A DNA stretch of 64,000 nt from Sphingobacteriales bacterium (GTDB taxonomy: Bacteria > Bacteroidota > Bacteroidia > Chitinophagales > Chitinophagaceae): contig JACPUV010000023.1 in assembly GCA_016192105.1 (NCBI GenBank), positions 116,209 to 180,208 on the forward strand, written 5' to 3'. How positions within the stretch are numbered: the first letter of the stretch is position 1; every line of letters starts with the position of its first letter. Shown piece by piece: positions 7,516 through 17,653 of the stretch. The notes under the pieces were generated by a model. The model was not told the DNA's origin, ran no database searches, and saw nothing but the letters and a program-made list of their open reading frames with translations. The position numbers and the translations under genes are program-made.

Positions 7516-9027
7516 TTAATAGCCTGGATTCTGTACCAGTTTGGTTCCCTGCAACTCCCGGAAGGGGATCGGGAAAATTTCATTTTTATTGGCAACAAAT
7601 CCCCTGCCCGCTAACTTGGACGCCGCATCACCCCATCTTACCAGGTCGAAAAACCGGTGGCCTTCCCCGGCGAGTTCCAGCCTGCGTTCCGCTTTGATCG
7701 CCGCCATGGAAACAGGAACTGAAGAAAGTCCTACCCGGGCCCTGACCGCATCGAGCAGTGCCTGTGCCCTGGCGCCTGTAGCTCCCAGTGCTTCTGCTTC
7801 CATTAAATAGGTATCGGCCAGGCGGATGATCGGTGTGTTTTGTTTATAGTTTAATTCCATTGCACCGCCGCCTGTTCTTACATCAGCCTGCCGGGGCAGG
7901 AATTTGTTCAGGAAATAACCGGTATTCTGGTATCCGGCAATATAACTGGCCTGGCCGGCTGCCGCCAATGCTTTCAGGTCAAATACAGTGGCCTCAAAAC
8001 GGGGATCTCCGCTGATGGCATCATAAAAATCCTGTGTGAACACATTAAAGCTCCATCCGCTGGGTAAATCCGGTGCGGTGGAACCAGCAGGTCTTGAATA
8101 ACTGCGGGGGCCTACCATTACATTCAATGAATTTCCTTCATCACGGCCGCTTCCCCACCAGCCCCAGTCAGAATTACCGGCGCTGCTATGGCTGCATTCC
8201 AGGATATACTCGCTGTTAAATTTATTGGCCACCACCCAGAGGTCGCTGAAATTGGTCAGCAATTTATACCCGTACTGGCTGGTACCACCCGGTGTCCCGT
8301 TCACTTCGGCAAACTGTGCGGCTGCCTGGGGCATTTTATTATCATACAGGAATACCTTACCCAGGATTGCCTGGGCTGCTCCCTTGGTCAGTCGTCCGGC
8401 ATCGGTTGATAAAGTAACCGTAGCGGGCAGATCAGGGATCGCTTCACCGAGATCTTTTTCGATCTGGGTATAAACCGCGGCAGGTGTTTCCTGTACCACA
8501 TCATACATATTGGAAGCGGTCAGGGGCTCCAGGATCAACGGAATGTTTTTAAACATCCTCACCAGGTTAAAGTAATAGAAGCCACGCAATGCTTTTGTTT
8601 CAGCCACAAACCGCGCTTTCAGCGAAGCCTCCATTGTGGTGTTGGGCAGTTTGGCCAGCAGGGTGTTCGCCCTGAAGATACCCTGGTAATAATCATTCCA
8701 GAAGCTACCGGGTATGATGTTGGCATTGATGGTATAATTGGAGAAACCCTGGATACCGGCTCCGTCCGTGGCGCCACCGCCGCCCGCATACTGATCGTCG
8801 GATCCGGCGTTCATCATGGAGATCATGTTTTCAAACCCGCCGGAGTTTTTACGAAGCACATCATACACGGCAACCAGTGCTGAAAAAGCCTGGTCTTTAT
8901 CCGCATAATAGTTCTCCGATAAGAATTGCCCCTTGGGCGTTACATCCGTAAATGTTTTTTTGCAAGAGGTTAGTCCCGCAACCAGCAGGAAACCTATTGT
9001 CAAAGTATTTATAACTATTTTTTTCAT
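7516..9027 (-). CDS. SusD/RagB-family outer-membrane lipoprotein (locus A)
   Basis: A 503-residue lipoprotein with lipobox LTSC (Cys22). The N-terminal TPR-like helices (KGQFLSENYYADKDQAFSAL begins this part) and the C-terminal signature with RRLELAGEGHRFFDLVRWGD, ending in IPFRELQGTKLVQNPGY, are characteristic of RagB/SusD. SusD caps the SusC transporter and delivers oligosaccharides. It starts 23 bases after the susC stop. Neighbouring GH16 enzymes suggest a beta-1,3-glucan ligand, which is an inference. Confidence 0.95.
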   Translation of the reverse strand: MKKIVINTLTIGFLLVAGLTSCKKTFTDVTPKGQFLSENYYADKDQAFSALVAVYDVLRKNSGGFENMISMMNAGSDDQYAGGGGATDGAGIQGFSNYTINANIIPGSFWNDYYQGIFRANTLLAKLPNTTMEASLKARFVAETKALRGFYYFNLVRMFKNIPLILEPLTASNMYDVVQETPAAVYTQIEKDLGEAIPDLPATVTLSTDAGRLTKGAAQAILGKVFLYDNKMPQAAAQFAEVNGTPGGTSQYGYKLLTNFSDLWVVANKFNSEYILECSHSSAGNSDWGWWGSGRDEGNSLNVMVGPRSYSRPAGSTAPDLPSGWSFNVFTQDFYDAISGDPRFEATVFDLKALAAAGQASYIAGYQNTGYFLNKFLPRQADVRTGGGAMELNYKQNTPIIRLADTYLMEAEALGATGARAQALLDAVRARVGLSSVPVSMAAIKAERRLELAGEGHRFFDLVRWGDAASKLAGRGFVANKNEIFPIPFRELQGTKLVQNPGY

Positions 9028-9050
9028 ATTAAAAATTTAATAGCCGTTAA

Positions 9051-12000
9051 TTAGAATTGCAGTTGAATACCGAAGATGACTGACCTGGCCTGGGGATAAT
9101 ATCCTTTATCAATGCCAAATACACCGCCGCCGATCTCAGGATCATAGCCGGTATATTTTGTCAGGGTCAGTAAATTTTCACCGGTAACATAGACCCGTAA
9201 TCTGCTGGCATAAATCTTATTCGCGATCCTGGCCGGCAATGTATATCCTAATTGAACCAGCTTGATCCTTGCATAATCTCCTTTTTCCAGGTAAAAATCA
9301 GACATCTTGCCAAAGTTGCCGTTCGGATCCGTACTGGTTAACCGGGGATACTTGGTAGATGTTCCTTCTCCGGTCCAGCGGCTCATGGCAATGGTCTGGA
9401 AATTGGAGTTCCCGATATCCAGCCTGCGCAGGCCCTGGAAGATCTTATTGCCACCGGCACCCTGTCCGAATACCATAAAATCAAACCCTTTATATTCAAG
9501 GTTGATCGTTAACCCGTATGTATATTTTGGCAGGTTGTTTCCCAGGAATACTTTATCCAGGTCGGTAATGGAACCGTCCCCGTTAGCATCCACCCACCTG
9601 AAATCGCCCGGTCTTGCATTGGGCTGAACCAGTCCGCCGGATGTATTTTTATAGTTGCTGATCTCGGCTTCGTTCTGGAATATGCCATCGGTCCGGAATC
9701 CGTAGAATGAGTTGTATGATTCACCTACCTGGGTTCTTGTAACAGACCCCATGGACTGGAAGGCGGCATCGCCTGAAATATAATTGGCATCTGAAGCAAC
9801 ATAGGTTACTTTATTCTTCAGCGTACTGAAACTACCGGTAGTGCTCAGGGTAAATTCCCCGATTTTTTTGCGGTAATTCAGCTCCACTTCAATTCCGCTG
9901 TTTTCCATATCAGCGATATTGGCCACCGGGGAGGATGACACACCTACATAACCGGGGATAGTGACCGGCCTTAAGATACCGGTTGTTTTTTTAGTATAAT
10001 AATCAAAGCTCAGGTTCAGGTTGGATACCAGCGTTGCATCGAACCCGGCATTGGCCTGTTTTGTTTCTTCCCAGCGCAGGTCGGGGTTATCCAGTGATGC
10101 AGGCGCATACCCGGTGGTAATGACCCCTGAATTTCCCAGCGTATAATTGAAACCGCCGTTCACAGTGGATAAATACCCGAAATTGCGGATCGCATCATTC
10201 CCGACGATACCATAACCACCCCTGATCTTTAACAGGTTAATCAGCTTATTGGAAGTCCAGAAACCTTCCCGGGAAACAACCCATCCCAGTGAAAATGACG
10301 GGAAGGTCCCGTATTTGTTATTGGCACCAAACCGGGAAGAACCATCCCGGCGGATAATACCGGTAAACAGGTACTTTTCCTGGTAATTGTAGTTCAGCCT
10401 GGCAAACAGGGATGATACTTTGTGCTCGGTTGCATCATAGGAACTGGTGGTCCTGCTGCTGGCAGGGATATCAAAACTGAAAGAGGCATCCTTGTAACTG
10501 GTGATCGGTAAATTAAACAGGGTGGTACCCTGTCCGCCACCGATGCCTTCCACATAAGCACCCTGTCCTAACAGCACGGTAAAATTATGGTCGCTGATCT
10601 TCTTATTATAGGTAATCGTATTCTCGATATTCCAGTTGAAGACCTGTTCATTGCTTTTCCCATAACTGTTCTGGGTTGTTCTTGTTGTGGCACTCAGGTA
10701 ATAAACCGGGGTAAATCCAAGCCCGCCCCAGTAAGCCAGTTTTGCGCCGACAGTGGATTTTACTTTTAAATCTTTGATAATACTGGCCTCCAGAAATGCA
10801 TTGCCCACGATATCATCTGACCAGTCGTATGAACCCAGCCGGGTTTGAATATAGGCGATCGGGTTCTTCATCTCCTGGCCTACCCAGCTGGAAATACCAT
10901 AAGGATTACCGCTGGCATCCCGAATCACCGGGTTCACACTGTAAGGAGCCGAATTCGCAACAACCGGATCCGTTACTACCAGGGGAGTGGTGGGATCCAG
11001 GTTGATGGCTGAACTTAACACGCCGCCAAATTCATCCGTACCCCCGATCCCCACTGCTTTCTGGTGGGAATAACCCAGGGTCTGTCCGAATGTGATCCGG
11101 TTGGAGATCTTATGAGTGGAGTTGATCCGGAGACTTTTCCGGGTATAGTTCGAAATATCCGTAGCCACAATACCCTGCTGGTCCTGGTAACCTGCTGAGA
11201 AGAAATAGGTGGAACGTTCATTACCACCACTCAGGCTGATTTCATGCGTCTGGCGCCGGGCACTGTGATTAAAAATGGCCTTCTGCCAGTCGGTTCCTGT
11301 ACCGAGTCCGCTCAGATCGGGAAAGAGTACATTTCCGCCACCGGCGACAGACCGTTCATTTAATAAGGTCGCATACTGGGTGGCATTCAAAAGCTTTAGG
11401 GTCTTTTCAGGAGCTGAAATACCATAAAAACCGTTATACCCCACAGTCATTTTCCCGGCCTTCCCTTTTTTGGTGGTTACCATGATTACTCCCGTGGCCG
11501 CCCTTGTTCCGTAAATTGCCGCAGACGCCGCATCTTTCAATACTTCAATGGATTCGATGTCAGATTGGTTCAGGTAACCGATCCCTCCGGCATCCACAAC
11601 CACTCCGTCCACAACCCATAGCGGGTTATTTCCTGCGCCGCCAAATGTGGTAACCCCTCTCACCCGGATGGTGGAAGGAGAACCCGGCTGACCGGAATTC
11701 TGCATGATGGTTACACCGGAAACCCTGCCCTGCAGGGCTTGTTCGATACGCCCGGAAGGCACTTTTTCAAGGTCTTTTGCCTTGACGCTCGAAATGGAGC
11801 CGGTGACCACACTTTTCTTCTGTGTACCATAGCCCACTACCACTACCTCATCCAATTTCAGATCGGCCTTGGAAAGGCTGATTTGCATCGGTTCATCCGT
11901 AATGGCAACTTCTTTCGCTTCGTACCCAACTGAAGTAACAACCAGGGTTTGGGCTGTTGCGGGTACGCTGAAGCTAAACTCCCCGGTTTCGTTCGTTACG

Positions 12001-12161
12001 GTACCCAGTTTGGTACCCTTGACGGAAATGGAAGCGGAAATGCCTTCTCCCTTTTCGCCTGTGACCTTACCTTTTAAAATTTTGTTTTGAGCCTGGGCTG
12101 TGAAGGAATGGATGCCCAGAAAAAGAAGGGGAAACAATATCCCCCGGATAATTTTTTTCAT
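9051..12161 (-). CDS. SusC/RagA-family TonB-dependent transporter (locus A)
   Basis: A 1036-residue outer-membrane protein. The order is a signal peptide (to about TAQAQ), a carboxypeptidase-like regulatory domain (about 28-95, GKVTGEKGEGISASISVKGT), a TonB box region (DEVVVVGYG), a plug (VTGSISSV, IRVRGVTTFGG) and a 22-strand barrel ending IFGIQLQF. There is no STN domain, so sigma/anti-sigma signalling is not expected. The divergent propeller-HTH regulator at 12333 is the likely control. It imports the oligosaccharides produced by the GH16 lipoprotein. It is the first gene of the locus A operon. Confidence 0.95.
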   Translation of the reverse strand: MKKIIRGILFPLLFLGIHSFTAQAQNKILKGKVTGEKGEGISASISVKGTKLGTVTNETGEFSFSVPATAQTLVVTSVGYEAKEVAITDEPMQISLSKADLKLDEVVVVGYGTQKKSVVTGSISSVKAKDLEKVPSGRIEQALQGRVSGVTIMQNSGQPGSPSTIRVRGVTTFGGAGNNPLWVVDGVVVDAGGIGYLNQSDIESIEVLKDAASAAIYGTRAATGVIMVTTKKGKAGKMTVGYNGFYGISAPEKTLKLLNATQYATLLNERSVAGGGNVLFPDLSGLGTGTDWQKAIFNHSARRQTHEISLSGGNERSTYFFSAGYQDQQGIVATDISNYTRKSLRINSTHKISNRITFGQTLGYSHQKAVGIGGTDEFGGVLSSAINLDPTTPLVVTDPVVANSAPYSVNPVIRDASGNPYGISSWVGQEMKNPIAYIQTRLGSYDWSDDIVGNAFLEASIIKDLKVKSTVGAKLAYWGGLGFTPVYYLSATTRTTQNSYGKSNEQVFNWNIENTITYNKKISDHNFTVLLGQGAYVEGIGGGQGTTLFNLPITSYKDASFSFDIPASSRTTSSYDATEHKVSSLFARLNYNYQEKYLFTGIIRRDGSSRFGANNKYGTFPSFSLGWVVSREGFWTSNKLINLLKIRGGYGIVGNDAIRNFGYLSTVNGGFNYTLGNSGVITTGYAPASLDNPDLRWEETKQANAGFDATLVSNLNLSFDYYTKKTTGILRPVTIPGYVGVSSSPVANIADMENSGIEVELNYRKKIGEFTLSTTGSFSTLKNKVTYVASDANYISGDAAFQSMGSVTRTQVGESYNSFYGFRTDGIFQNEAEISNYKNTSGGLVQPNARPGDFRWVDANGDGSITDLDKVFLGNNLPKYTYGLTINLEYKGFDFMVFGQGAGGNKIFQGLRRLDIGNSNFQTIAMSRWTGEGTSTKYPRLTSTDPNGNFGKMSDFYLEKGDYARIKLVQLGYTLPARIANKIYASRLRVYVTGENLLTLTKYTGYDPEIGGGVFGIDKGYYPQARSVIFGIQLQF

Positions 12162-12199
12162 ACGCAGTCTGATTTTGAGAATTTGAGATAATGAACGTA

Positions 12200-12207
12200 C
12201 AAATATA
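12200..12207 (-). promoter_or_regulatory. -7 box of the locus A susC promoter
   Basis: The minus strand reads TATATTTG, an exact TAnnTTTG match, about 40 bases upstream of the susC ATG. A clear TTTG at the -33 position is not seen, as expected for a promoter that depends on an activator. Confidence 0.45.
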
Positions 12208-12248
12208 TTTACAGGCTTATCTTTTTCCCGTTTCGATTATACATCTTC

Positions 12249-12314
12249 ACTACATCATTAAAGATTAATGTATTGATTATCAATATTTAAATAATACTTC
12301 ATTACTACATCATT
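12249..12314. promoter_or_regulatory. Putative operator: direct repeats around a palindrome
   Basis: ACTACATCATT occurs twice (12249-12259 and 12304-12314), 55 bases apart. Between them lies a 15-base perfect palindrome, TATTGATTATCAATA (12271-12285). The whole set lies in the 171-base gap between susC and the divergent regulator. This layout suits binding by the regulator's LuxR-type HTH as a dimer, but binding is inferred. Confidence 0.45.
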
Positions 12315-12332
12315 CTGTTTTATCTTTACCTT

Positions 12333-15242
12333 ATGCGTTTCTTGCCTGCTTTGCTTGTATTCCTGCTGACCGGGATTTCTTCTGCTGCCCAAAATACCAT
12401 TGGGTTACCCCGGATCCTGAATTATAAGAAGAATGAATTTCATGCCGGGAGCCAGACCTGGGATATAAAACAGGATAAATATGGCCGGATGTACTTTGCC
12501 AATAATGAAGGGCTGGTGACTTTTGACGGCAGCTACTGGAAAACCTATCCCCAACCCAATAAAACGATTTTACGGTCCATTGCAATTGAAGATGACCGGA
12601 TTTATGCCGGCGGCCAGGATGAAATTGGCTATTATAAACCGGATAACCATGGGGTGCTCCGCTATTTTTCCATAAAACAACTGATCCCCGAGCCGTATAA
12701 AAAATTCGCAGATATCTGGGATATAGAGGTTTACAAAGGAGCTGTATTCTTCCGCAGCTGGGAATGGATTTTTGAATTTAGAGACGACGCCATTAAAGCA
12801 CACCCCCCCGTTTCCGGGTGGCAATTCCTGAAAAAAGCCGGCGACCAGCTAATTGCCCAGGATTATTCAAAGGGCCTTTACCAGTTTGCAAACGGGCTAT
12901 GGAAACCCCTTTTGCCGGGCGGGTTCCCCCATGGCGTGGTCACCGGCATTGTCAGCAAACCAAATGGGGATTTACTGATCAGCACCCACAGAGATGGCCT
13001 TTTCTCCTTTTCCAACGGCAGCCTGAGCTCCTGGAAGACCCAGGCCGACCCGCAATTTCTAAAGCACAATATCTATTCTTTTGAAAGGATTAATGCGGAG
13101 GAATATGTAGCCGGAACGGTATCCATGGGATGTATTGTCATCAATAACCAGGGACAGGTGGTGCAATACCTCGGAACACCCGAAGGCCTGCAGAATAATA
13201 ATATCTTAAGCGTTTATATTGATAACGAAAAAAATCTCTGGACCGGGCTGAATAACGGGATCAGCTTTATTGCGTACAATGCCGCCATTAAATACATCAA
13301 ACCGGGCCGGCTGAATGAAGTGACCGGCTATTCCACTTTGCTGTTTAATAACCGGCTCTATATCGCTACTTCGGACGGGGCTTATTCATTGCCGGTAAAC
13401 GGCCCGGCTTCCGATCTCAGTTTTATAAAAGGGGATTTCTCCCCGGTAAAAAACACATCCGGCCAGACCTGGCGGGTGGCCGAGGTAAATGGCCGTGTCC
13501 TGCTGGGACATCATAACGGGTGTTATGATATTACGAACGGCGAAACCCGCCAGCTTACCACCGAAACCGGCGCCTGGATCTTCCTCCCCGCTTCTCCCGT
13601 CCAGCCTTCCGCCAAAGTTGTAATGGGGACTTATGCAGGAATCAGCTTATTAAACTTTAAAAACGGGAGCTTCACCAGCGGGTACCCCCTGAAGGGTGAA
13701 TATATCTCACTCCGGTTCCTGGCAACCGATAACAGAAATATCATCTGGGCTTCTCATCCCTACAGGGGAGTATTTAAAATCATGCCCGGGCCGGACAGTA
13801 CATTTTACAGTACCACTTTCTACACGCAAAGAGACGGGCTTCCCTCCAGTTTCAGGAACCATGTATTCCGTATCAATAACCGGGTGGTGGTGGGAACGGA
13901 AAAAGGCGTTTATGAATTCAATGAAAGCTCCGGGAAATTTATACCCTCTCCCACCTTGTACTCCATTTTTGGAAACCGGTGGATCCAGTACCTGAATGAA
14001 GACATGGATGGCAATCTCTGGTTTTGCAGCGATAAAATGATCGGGGTGGCGGTTCGGTCAGACAGCGCCGGGCTAAAAAAGTATGCGATCACTTATTTCC
14101 CGGAACTGACCGGTAAGATCCTCTCGGGCTTTGAAAGTATTTACCCGTATTCCAGGGAAAATATTTTCATATCATCTGAAGAAGGTATCATCCACCTCAA
14201 CTTCAGCAAATATATCGCCAGCAACAAAAAGATAACCCCGGTCCTTACCCAGGTAAAGCTGTTGGGTGAAAAAGACAGCATTATTTTCGGAGGATATCCT
14301 GTTACCCACACCGGTGGCAAAGGTGATAAACAATCCGCTGCCGGCTTTCTCAACCAGTTTTCAGGGAAAAACAATTCCTTCCATTTTGAATACAGCGCCA
14401 CTGCTTTCAGCCTCCGGGATAATATTGAATACAGTTACCGGCTGGAGGGGTTTGAGCATAACTGGTCGGCCTGGTCGGCCAAAACAGAAAAAGATTATAC
14501 CAACCTGCCCAGCGGCTCCTATACCTTTCATATCAAGGCGCACGACAACCTGGGCAATGAATCTGAAGAACTTCGCTATTCGTTCAGGGTATTACCACCC
14601 TGGTACAAATCCACACTGGCCTGGCTGTTCTACACCCTCCTCCTGGTGTTCGGGGTATATGCTTTGTATAAATGGCAACGGCGGAAATTTAATGAGCAGG
14701 AGGAACAGTTTGCCGAAGAACAGCGGAAACTCAAATACGTACACCAGCTGGAAATGGAGCAGGCAGAAAAGGAACTCATTAAACTGCAGAATGAAAAGCT
14801 TACCAGTGAAATAGTAAGTAAACAAAAGAAACTGGCGGACGTCAGCCTTCACCTCGCTGAACGGGGAGACGCCCTGATAAAAATAAAAGATGAATTACAG
14901 AAATTGTATAAGAAAACCGGGGGAGACCACGATGTAAAAAAAGCCCTCCACCTGGTCAATGATATTGAAGAAAGCGAAACCAACTGGGAGCAATTTGCTT
15001 CCCACTTCGATGAAATCAATAATAATTTCCTGAAGAAACTGAAGTCCCGCTTCCCTTCGCTGACCAATACAGACCTGAAAGTATGCACCTATCTCCAGCT
15101 AAAGCTGTCGTCCAAGGAAATCGCGCAGTTGCTGAATATTTCCGTCCGGGGTGTCGAGATCAGCCGTTACCGCCTCCGGAAAAAATTACAGGTGCCTTCC
15201 GAACAATCCATCAACGATTACTTTAACAGCCTGGGGGACTAA
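12333..15242 (+). CDS. Membrane-spanning propeller-YYY-coiled-coil-HTH transcriptional regulator
   Basis: A 969-residue one-piece regulator. After a signal peptide (to about SSAAQ) there is a periplasmic two-component-type beta-propeller (about 25-600, repeats such as DGNLWFCSD and EKNLWTGLNNG). A Y_Y_Y domain follows (about 680-750, YSYRLEGFEHNWSAW), then one transmembrane helix (about 757-778, STLAWLFYTLLLVFGVYALY). A long charged coiled coil (about 780-870) leads to a C-terminal LuxR-type HTH (about 905-965, LTNTDLKVCTYLQLKLSSKE followed by EIAQLLNISVRGVE). Unlike hybrid two-component systems it has no histidine kinase or receiver. It probably senses a glucan oligosaccharide and acts directly on the divergent susC promoter. 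Confidence 0.9.
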   Translation: MRFLPALLVFLLTGISSAAQNTIGLPRILNYKKNEFHAGSQTWDIKQDKYGRMYFANNEGLVTFDGSYWKTYPQPNKTILRSIAIEDDRIYAGGQDEIGYYKPDNHGVLRYFSIKQLIPEPYKKFADIWDIEVYKGAVFFRSWEWIFEFRDDAIKAHPPVSGWQFLKKAGDQLIAQDYSKGLYQFANGLWKPLLPGGFPHGVVTGIVSKPNGDLLISTHRDGLFSFSNGSLSSWKTQADPQFLKHNIYSFERINAEEYVAGTVSMGCIVINNQGQVVQYLGTPEGLQNNNILSVYIDNEKNLWTGLNNGISFIAYNAAIKYIKPGRLNEVTGYSTLLFNNRLYIATSDGAYSLPVNGPASDLSFIKGDFSPVKNTSGQTWRVAEVNGRVLLGHHNGCYDITNGETRQLTTETGAWIFLPASPVQPSAKVVMGTYAGISLLNFKNGSFTSGYPLKGEYISLRFLATDNRNIIWASHPYRGVFKIMPGPDSTFYSTTFYTQRDGLPSSFRNHVFRINNRVVVGTEKGVYEFNESSGKFIPSPTLYSIFGNRWIQYLNEDMDGNLWFCSDKMIGVAVRSDSAGLKKYAITYFPELTGKILSGFESIYPYSRENIFISSEEGIIHLNFSKYIASNKKITPVLTQVKLLGEKDSIIFGGYPVTHTGGKGDKQSAAGFLNQFSGKNNSFHFEYSATAFSLRDNIEYSYRLEGFEHNWSAWSAKTEKDYTNLPSGSYTFHIKAHDNLGNESEELRYSFRVLPPWYKSTLAWLFYTLLLVFGVYALYKWQRRKFNEQEEQFAEEQRKLKYVHQLEMEQAEKELIKLQNEKLTSEIVSKQKKLADVSLHLAERGDALIKIKDELQKLYKKTGGDHDVKKALHLVNDIEESETNWEQFASHFDEINNNFLKKLKSRFPSLTNTDLKVCTYLQLKLSSKEIAQLLNISVRGVEISRYRLRKKLQVPSEQSINDYFNSLGD

Positions 15243-15304
15243 CCGGTTGGCCCGGTCAACCCGGATTGAAAACGGTTAGCCCCCGGCCATTAGCCCCTTC
15301 CCTG

Positions 15305-17602
15305 TTATTTTGTCCAGTTCACGCTGGCAGATTTAACCGCCTGGGAATTACCGCCAATCATGATCGTAAACGCTCCTCCCTCCCAGTCGTACTTCAGGTC
15401 ATAGTTATAGAATTTCAGGTCTTCCGGCGTAATGGTGAAGGTCACCGTTTTGCTTTCCCCGGCTTTGAGCGCGATCTTCTGAAATCCTTTTAATTCTTTA
15501 ACCGGCCGGGTTACCGAACCCACCACATCCCGGATATACAACTGGACCACTTCTTTGCCATCGTATTTTCCGGTATTGGTTACCGTTACAGCCGCCGTCA
15601 GCTTTTGATTCCCCTTTAAAGCGGTGTGGCTGAGGGTAATATCGCTGTACGAAAAACGGGTATAGCTTAACCCGTATCCAAATGGATAAACGGGATCATT
15701 GCTTACATCGAGGTAGTTGGACCGGAATTTGGAGAACCACTTACCTTCTTCCAGCGGGCGGCCGGTATTCTTATGGGCATAATACAGGGGCACCTGTCCC
15801 ACGTTCTGCGGCCAGGTAGTGGTCAGTTTACCTGACGGGTTCACATCCCCGAACAATACATCGGCAATCGCATACCCGGCTTCACTGCCGCCAAACCAAA
15901 CATTCAGGATAGCCGGCACTTTTTCATTTTCCTCTTTGATAGCCAATGGACGGCCGGTAAATAATACAAGCACCACGGGCTTACCGGTTTTTAACAGGGC
16001 ATCGAGCAGGTCCTTCTGTACCTGCGGAATTTCAATATTGGACCGGCTGCTGCTTTCCCCGCTCATTTCGGCGCTTTCTCCCAGGGCAGCTACCACCACA
16101 TCGGCCTGGTTGGCGGCATCCACGGCCTCTTTAATAATCACTGCTGCCGGGCGGTTATCCCGACCCAGTGATTTCCCGAACATTCCCGCCCTTTCCTCAA
16201 ATGCCGCGTCGGCATCCAGGTTAGAACCTTTGGCATAAATGATTTTTGCTTTGTCACCGAGTACTTCTTTCATACCGGCTAATACAGAAGTAGCTTGCTG
16301 GAAATTAGCCGCCACACTCCAGGTACCCGGCATATTTTCTTTATTATCCGCCAGGGGCCCGACCAGGGCAATGGTGCCTGTCTTTTTCAGCGGCAGGATA
16401 TCACCCTGGTTTCTCAGCAATACAAAACTTTGGGCGGCGGTGTTCCGGGCGATGGCGCGGTGTTTCGCTGTGAAGAGTTCAGTCTTCGCCCGGTTCTCAT
16501 CACAATAGCGATACGGATCCTCAAACAAACCGAGTTTGTATTTTGCTTCGAGGATGCGGCGGCAGGCTGTTTCGATCTGAGCCAGCGTTACTTTTCCTTC
16601 CTTTAATGATTTGGGCAAAGTGGTGAGCAGGCCCTCCCCGACCATATCCATATCAATACCCGCCACCAGGGCTCTCGCAGAAACTGTTTGCAGGTCGCCA
16701 ATCCCATGCGCCACCATTTCATTGATCCCGGTATAATCGGTTACCACGAATCCTTTAAACCCCCATTGCTTGCGGAGCACATCGGTCATCAGCCATTTAC
16801 TGGCCGTGACCGGCACCCCGTCCACTTCATTGAAGGAAGCCATAAAACTTCCCGCACCGGCTGCGGCAGCGGCTTTATACGGAGGCAGGTAATCATTGTA
16901 CATCCGCTGGTGGCTCATATCAGTTGTATTGTAATCGCGGCCTGCCTCAGCGGCCCCGTACATGGCATAGTGTTTCACACAGGCCATAATGGTATTGTTC
17001 TTTGAAAGGTCATTGCCCTGGTAACCCCGTACCATGGACTGCGCGATCTGTGACCCGAGATAAGGATCTTCGCCATTCCCTTCTGCGATCCGCCCCCAGC
17101 GGGCATCCCGGCAGATATCCACCATGGGAGAAAAAGTCCAGTTGATCCCGTCGGCGCTGGCTTCCACTGCCGCGATGCGTGCACTATTTTCCACCAGGTC
17201 CATATCCCAGGTACAACTCAGTCCCAGCGGTATGGGGAATACGGTTTCGTACCCATGAATGACATCCATCCCGAATACCAGGGGGATCTTCAGCCGGCTT
17301 TCTTCCACGGCTACTTTTTGCACCTCTCTTATTTTGGCAACCGATTTAATATTGAACAGGCCGCCCACTTTTCCTTCCCGGATCTTTTTCCCGATATCTG
17401 AACTCTGGGCCTGCCCGGTCACAATATCCCCGCTGCCCGGCAGGTTCAGCTGCCCGAGCTTTTCTTCCAGCGTCATTTTTTTCATCAGGGCGTCAATAAA
17501 GGTCTTCATCCGTGCATTACCGGCACTGGTCTGTTGAGCACTGGTATTTTCTCCCGACAGGAGCAGAACGGCGATGACCGCCATGGAAACAATCCTTTTC
17601 AT
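15305..17602 (-). CDS. bglX: GH3 beta-glucosidase, BglX-like (locus B)
   Basis: The ATG at 17602 gives 765 residues with a clean signal peptide (MKRIVSMAVIAVLLLSGENTSAQQ). A longer reading to 17653 adds an unlikely MCGEKKMYLVNL prefix overlapping the upstream stop. The barrel has KHYAMYG (210-216) and nucleophile Asp289 in FVVTDYTGI. The sandwich and FnIII-like domains complete the family plan. It is the last gene of locus B, after an SGNH protein, and is convergent with the regulator. It differs clearly in sequence from the locus A GH3, so the two may serve different linkages (perhaps sophoro-oligosaccharides here), which the sequence alone cannot show. Confidence 0.92.
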   Translation of the reverse strand: MKRIVSMAVIAVLLLSGENTSAQQTSAGNARMKTFIDALMKKMTLEEKLGQLNLPGSGDIVTGQAQSSDIGKKIREGKVGGLFNIKSVAKIREVQKVAVEESRLKIPLVFGMDVIHGYETVFPIPLGLSCTWDMDLVENSARIAAVEASADGINWTFSPMVDICRDARWGRIAEGNGEDPYLGSQIAQSMVRGYQGNDLSKNNTIMACVKHYAMYGAAEAGRDYNTTDMSHQRMYNDYLPPYKAAAAAGAGSFMASFNEVDGVPVTASKWLMTDVLRKQWGFKGFVVTDYTGINEMVAHGIGDLQTVSARALVAGIDMDMVGEGLLTTLPKSLKEGKVTLAQIETACRRILEAKYKLGLFEDPYRYCDENRAKTELFTAKHRAIARNTAAQSFVLLRNQGDILPLKKTGTIALVGPLADNKENMPGTWSVAANFQQATSVLAGMKEVLGDKAKIIYAKGSNLDADAAFEERAGMFGKSLGRDNRPAAVIIKEAVDAANQADVVVAALGESAEMSGESSSRSNIEIPQVQKDLLDALLKTGKPVVLVLFTGRPLAIKEENEKVPAILNVWFGGSEAGYAIADVLFGDVNPSGKLTTTWPQNVGQVPLYYAHKNTGRPLEEGKWFSKFRSNYLDVSNDPVYPFGYGLSYTRFSYSDITLSHTALKGNQKLTAAVTVTNTGKYDGKEVVQLYIRDVVGSVTRPVKELKGFQKIALKAGESKTVTFTITPEDLKFYNYDLKYDWEGGAFTIMIGGNSQAVKSASVNWTK

Positions 17603-17653
17603 TTTTCGCTTATTTATTAAATTGACTAAATACATTTTCTTTTCCCCGCACAC

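Noticed and set aside
14266..14814. 182-residue open frame in a shifted frame inside the propeller-HTH regulator
   Set aside because: The main frame holds the Y_Y_Y, membrane and coiled-coil parts without a break; the shifted frame shows no family motif.
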